Origin: Thalassovita gelatinovora
GTDB taxonomy: Bacteria > Pseudomonadota > Alphaproteobacteria > Rhodobacterales > Rhodobacteraceae
DNA: 64,000 bases
Direction: 5' to 3'
Assembly (NCBI RefSeq): GCF_001458355.1
Contig: NZ_CYSA01000026.1
Location: 372,001-436,000, forward strand
Shown here: positions 63,592-64,000 of the stretch, in pieces
Numbering within the stretch: position 1 is the first letter of the stretch
How the letters are laid out: every line of letters starts with the position of its first letter
Translations under genes and position numbers: made by a program
Notes under the pieces: model-generated
What the model was told of the DNA's origin: nothing
Database searches by the model: none
Seen by the model: only the letters and a program-made list of their open reading frames with translations

Positions 63592-64000
63592 TGCTTGGAA
63601 CCCTTACTCTGGCCACCTGCGGCCGCCACGATCTGGGCCAACAGCTTGCTGTCTTCCATCGGCTTGACGGCCATGCCCGGTACGGCGATGGCAGGATCGG
63701 TCACGACCAGCTTGTCACCCTCCGCCAACCCGGCGCTGATGACCGCGATATCGCCGATGGTATAGCCAATCGTGACCTCACGTTTTTCAAGTGTGCTTTC
63801 GGGTGACACGATCAATGCCTTGCCACCCCGGACCGCATCCAGCGGCGCGATCAGCGCGGGACGTTTCGGGGCCGTCAGGATGACTTCGACAAAGGTGTTG
63901 CGCCGCAGCGGCGGGCGGGCACCGGCTTCGGCCTGGGCATAGGGGTCTTCGACACGAACGACGATGGCGGTGCTTTGGGTCCGCGGATCGATCTCTTCAC
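63588..64000 (-). CDS. RND efflux periplasmic adaptor, C-terminal part
   Basis: The minus-strand frame is open from the right edge of the window to a stop at 63588-63590: 137 codons are visible. AIVVRVEDPYAQAEAGARPP and LRRNTFVEVILTAPKR are the beta-barrel part, and REVTIGYTIGDIAVISAGLA with EGDKLVVTDPAIAVPGM the membrane-proximal part of an RND adaptor. The N-terminus lies outside the window. The overlap with the pump start (ATGA) shows the two are one operon. Confidence 0.88.
   Translation of the reverse strand, partial: EEIDPRTQSTAIVVRVEDPYAQAEAGARPPLRRNTFVEVILTAPKRPALIAPLDAVRGGKALIVSPESTLEKREVTIGYTIGDIAVISAGLAEGDKLVVTDPAIAVPGMAVKPMEDSKLLAQIVAAAGGQSKGSKQ

Overview
The window looks like chromosome from an alphaproteobacterium of the Rhodobacteraceae (Roseobacter/Rhodobacter type). 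This rests on gene content and order: a phaC-phaP-phaR polyhydroxyalkanoate locus, adjacent secG and pyrG, DUF2842 directly after purA, PuuA-type glutamine synthetase relatives, and an N-methylproline-demethylase-like flavoprotein. No replication origin, rRNA, CRISPR array or prophage was seen. The species cannot be named from the sequence alone.

Layout. 1-2.5 kb: end of PHA synthase, phasin with two perfect PhaR-type operators, phaR, and a LysR regulator. 2.6-12.4 kb: a leftward catabolic operon of a polar amino-acid ABC transporter, two PuuA-like ligases, a PuuD-like amidotransferase, a PuuB-like FAD oxidase and a DegT aminotransferase; it probably takes up and degrades an amine or amino acid through gamma-glutamylation. 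12.5-23.4 kb: housekeeping genes (tandem TerB-like proteins, pyrG, secG, purA, a cytochrome c, yghU, recJ) and two identical tRNA-Glu(UUC) genes. 23.4-23.8 kb: a small transposon scar. 23.8-26.7 kb: TetR regulator divergent from the demethylase-like flavoenzyme.

26.9-30.5 kb holds the most unusual unit. It is three overlapping genes: a two-TM sensor-like protein without an output domain, a fusion of a second sensor-like module to an MFS transporter, and a PF04392-type periplasmic binding protein. I know of no described system with this arrangement. It is followed by a TetR-controlled tripartite RND efflux operon (30.7-37.0 kb).

37.0-41.6 kb is a decaying island: an exonuclease and a TetR gene, then a haloalkane dehalogenase broken by a perfect 22-bp tandem duplication, a frameshifted metallo-beta-lactamase-like gene, and fragments of proC, an IS481-type transposase and hsdM, plus a degenerate repeat shared with the 23.4-kb scar.

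41.6-64 kb: a PotABCD-type ABC transporter flanked by two SxxK serine hydrolases, a MacAB-like export system, a BMP-type nucleoside ABC transporter, a Glu/Leu-type dehydrogenase, LigAB-type extradiol dioxygenase subunits, and a second RND pump whose adaptor gene runs off the right edge. Several gene starts were moved inward from the longest frame on the basis of ribosome-binding sites and family alignment from memory; no database search was run.
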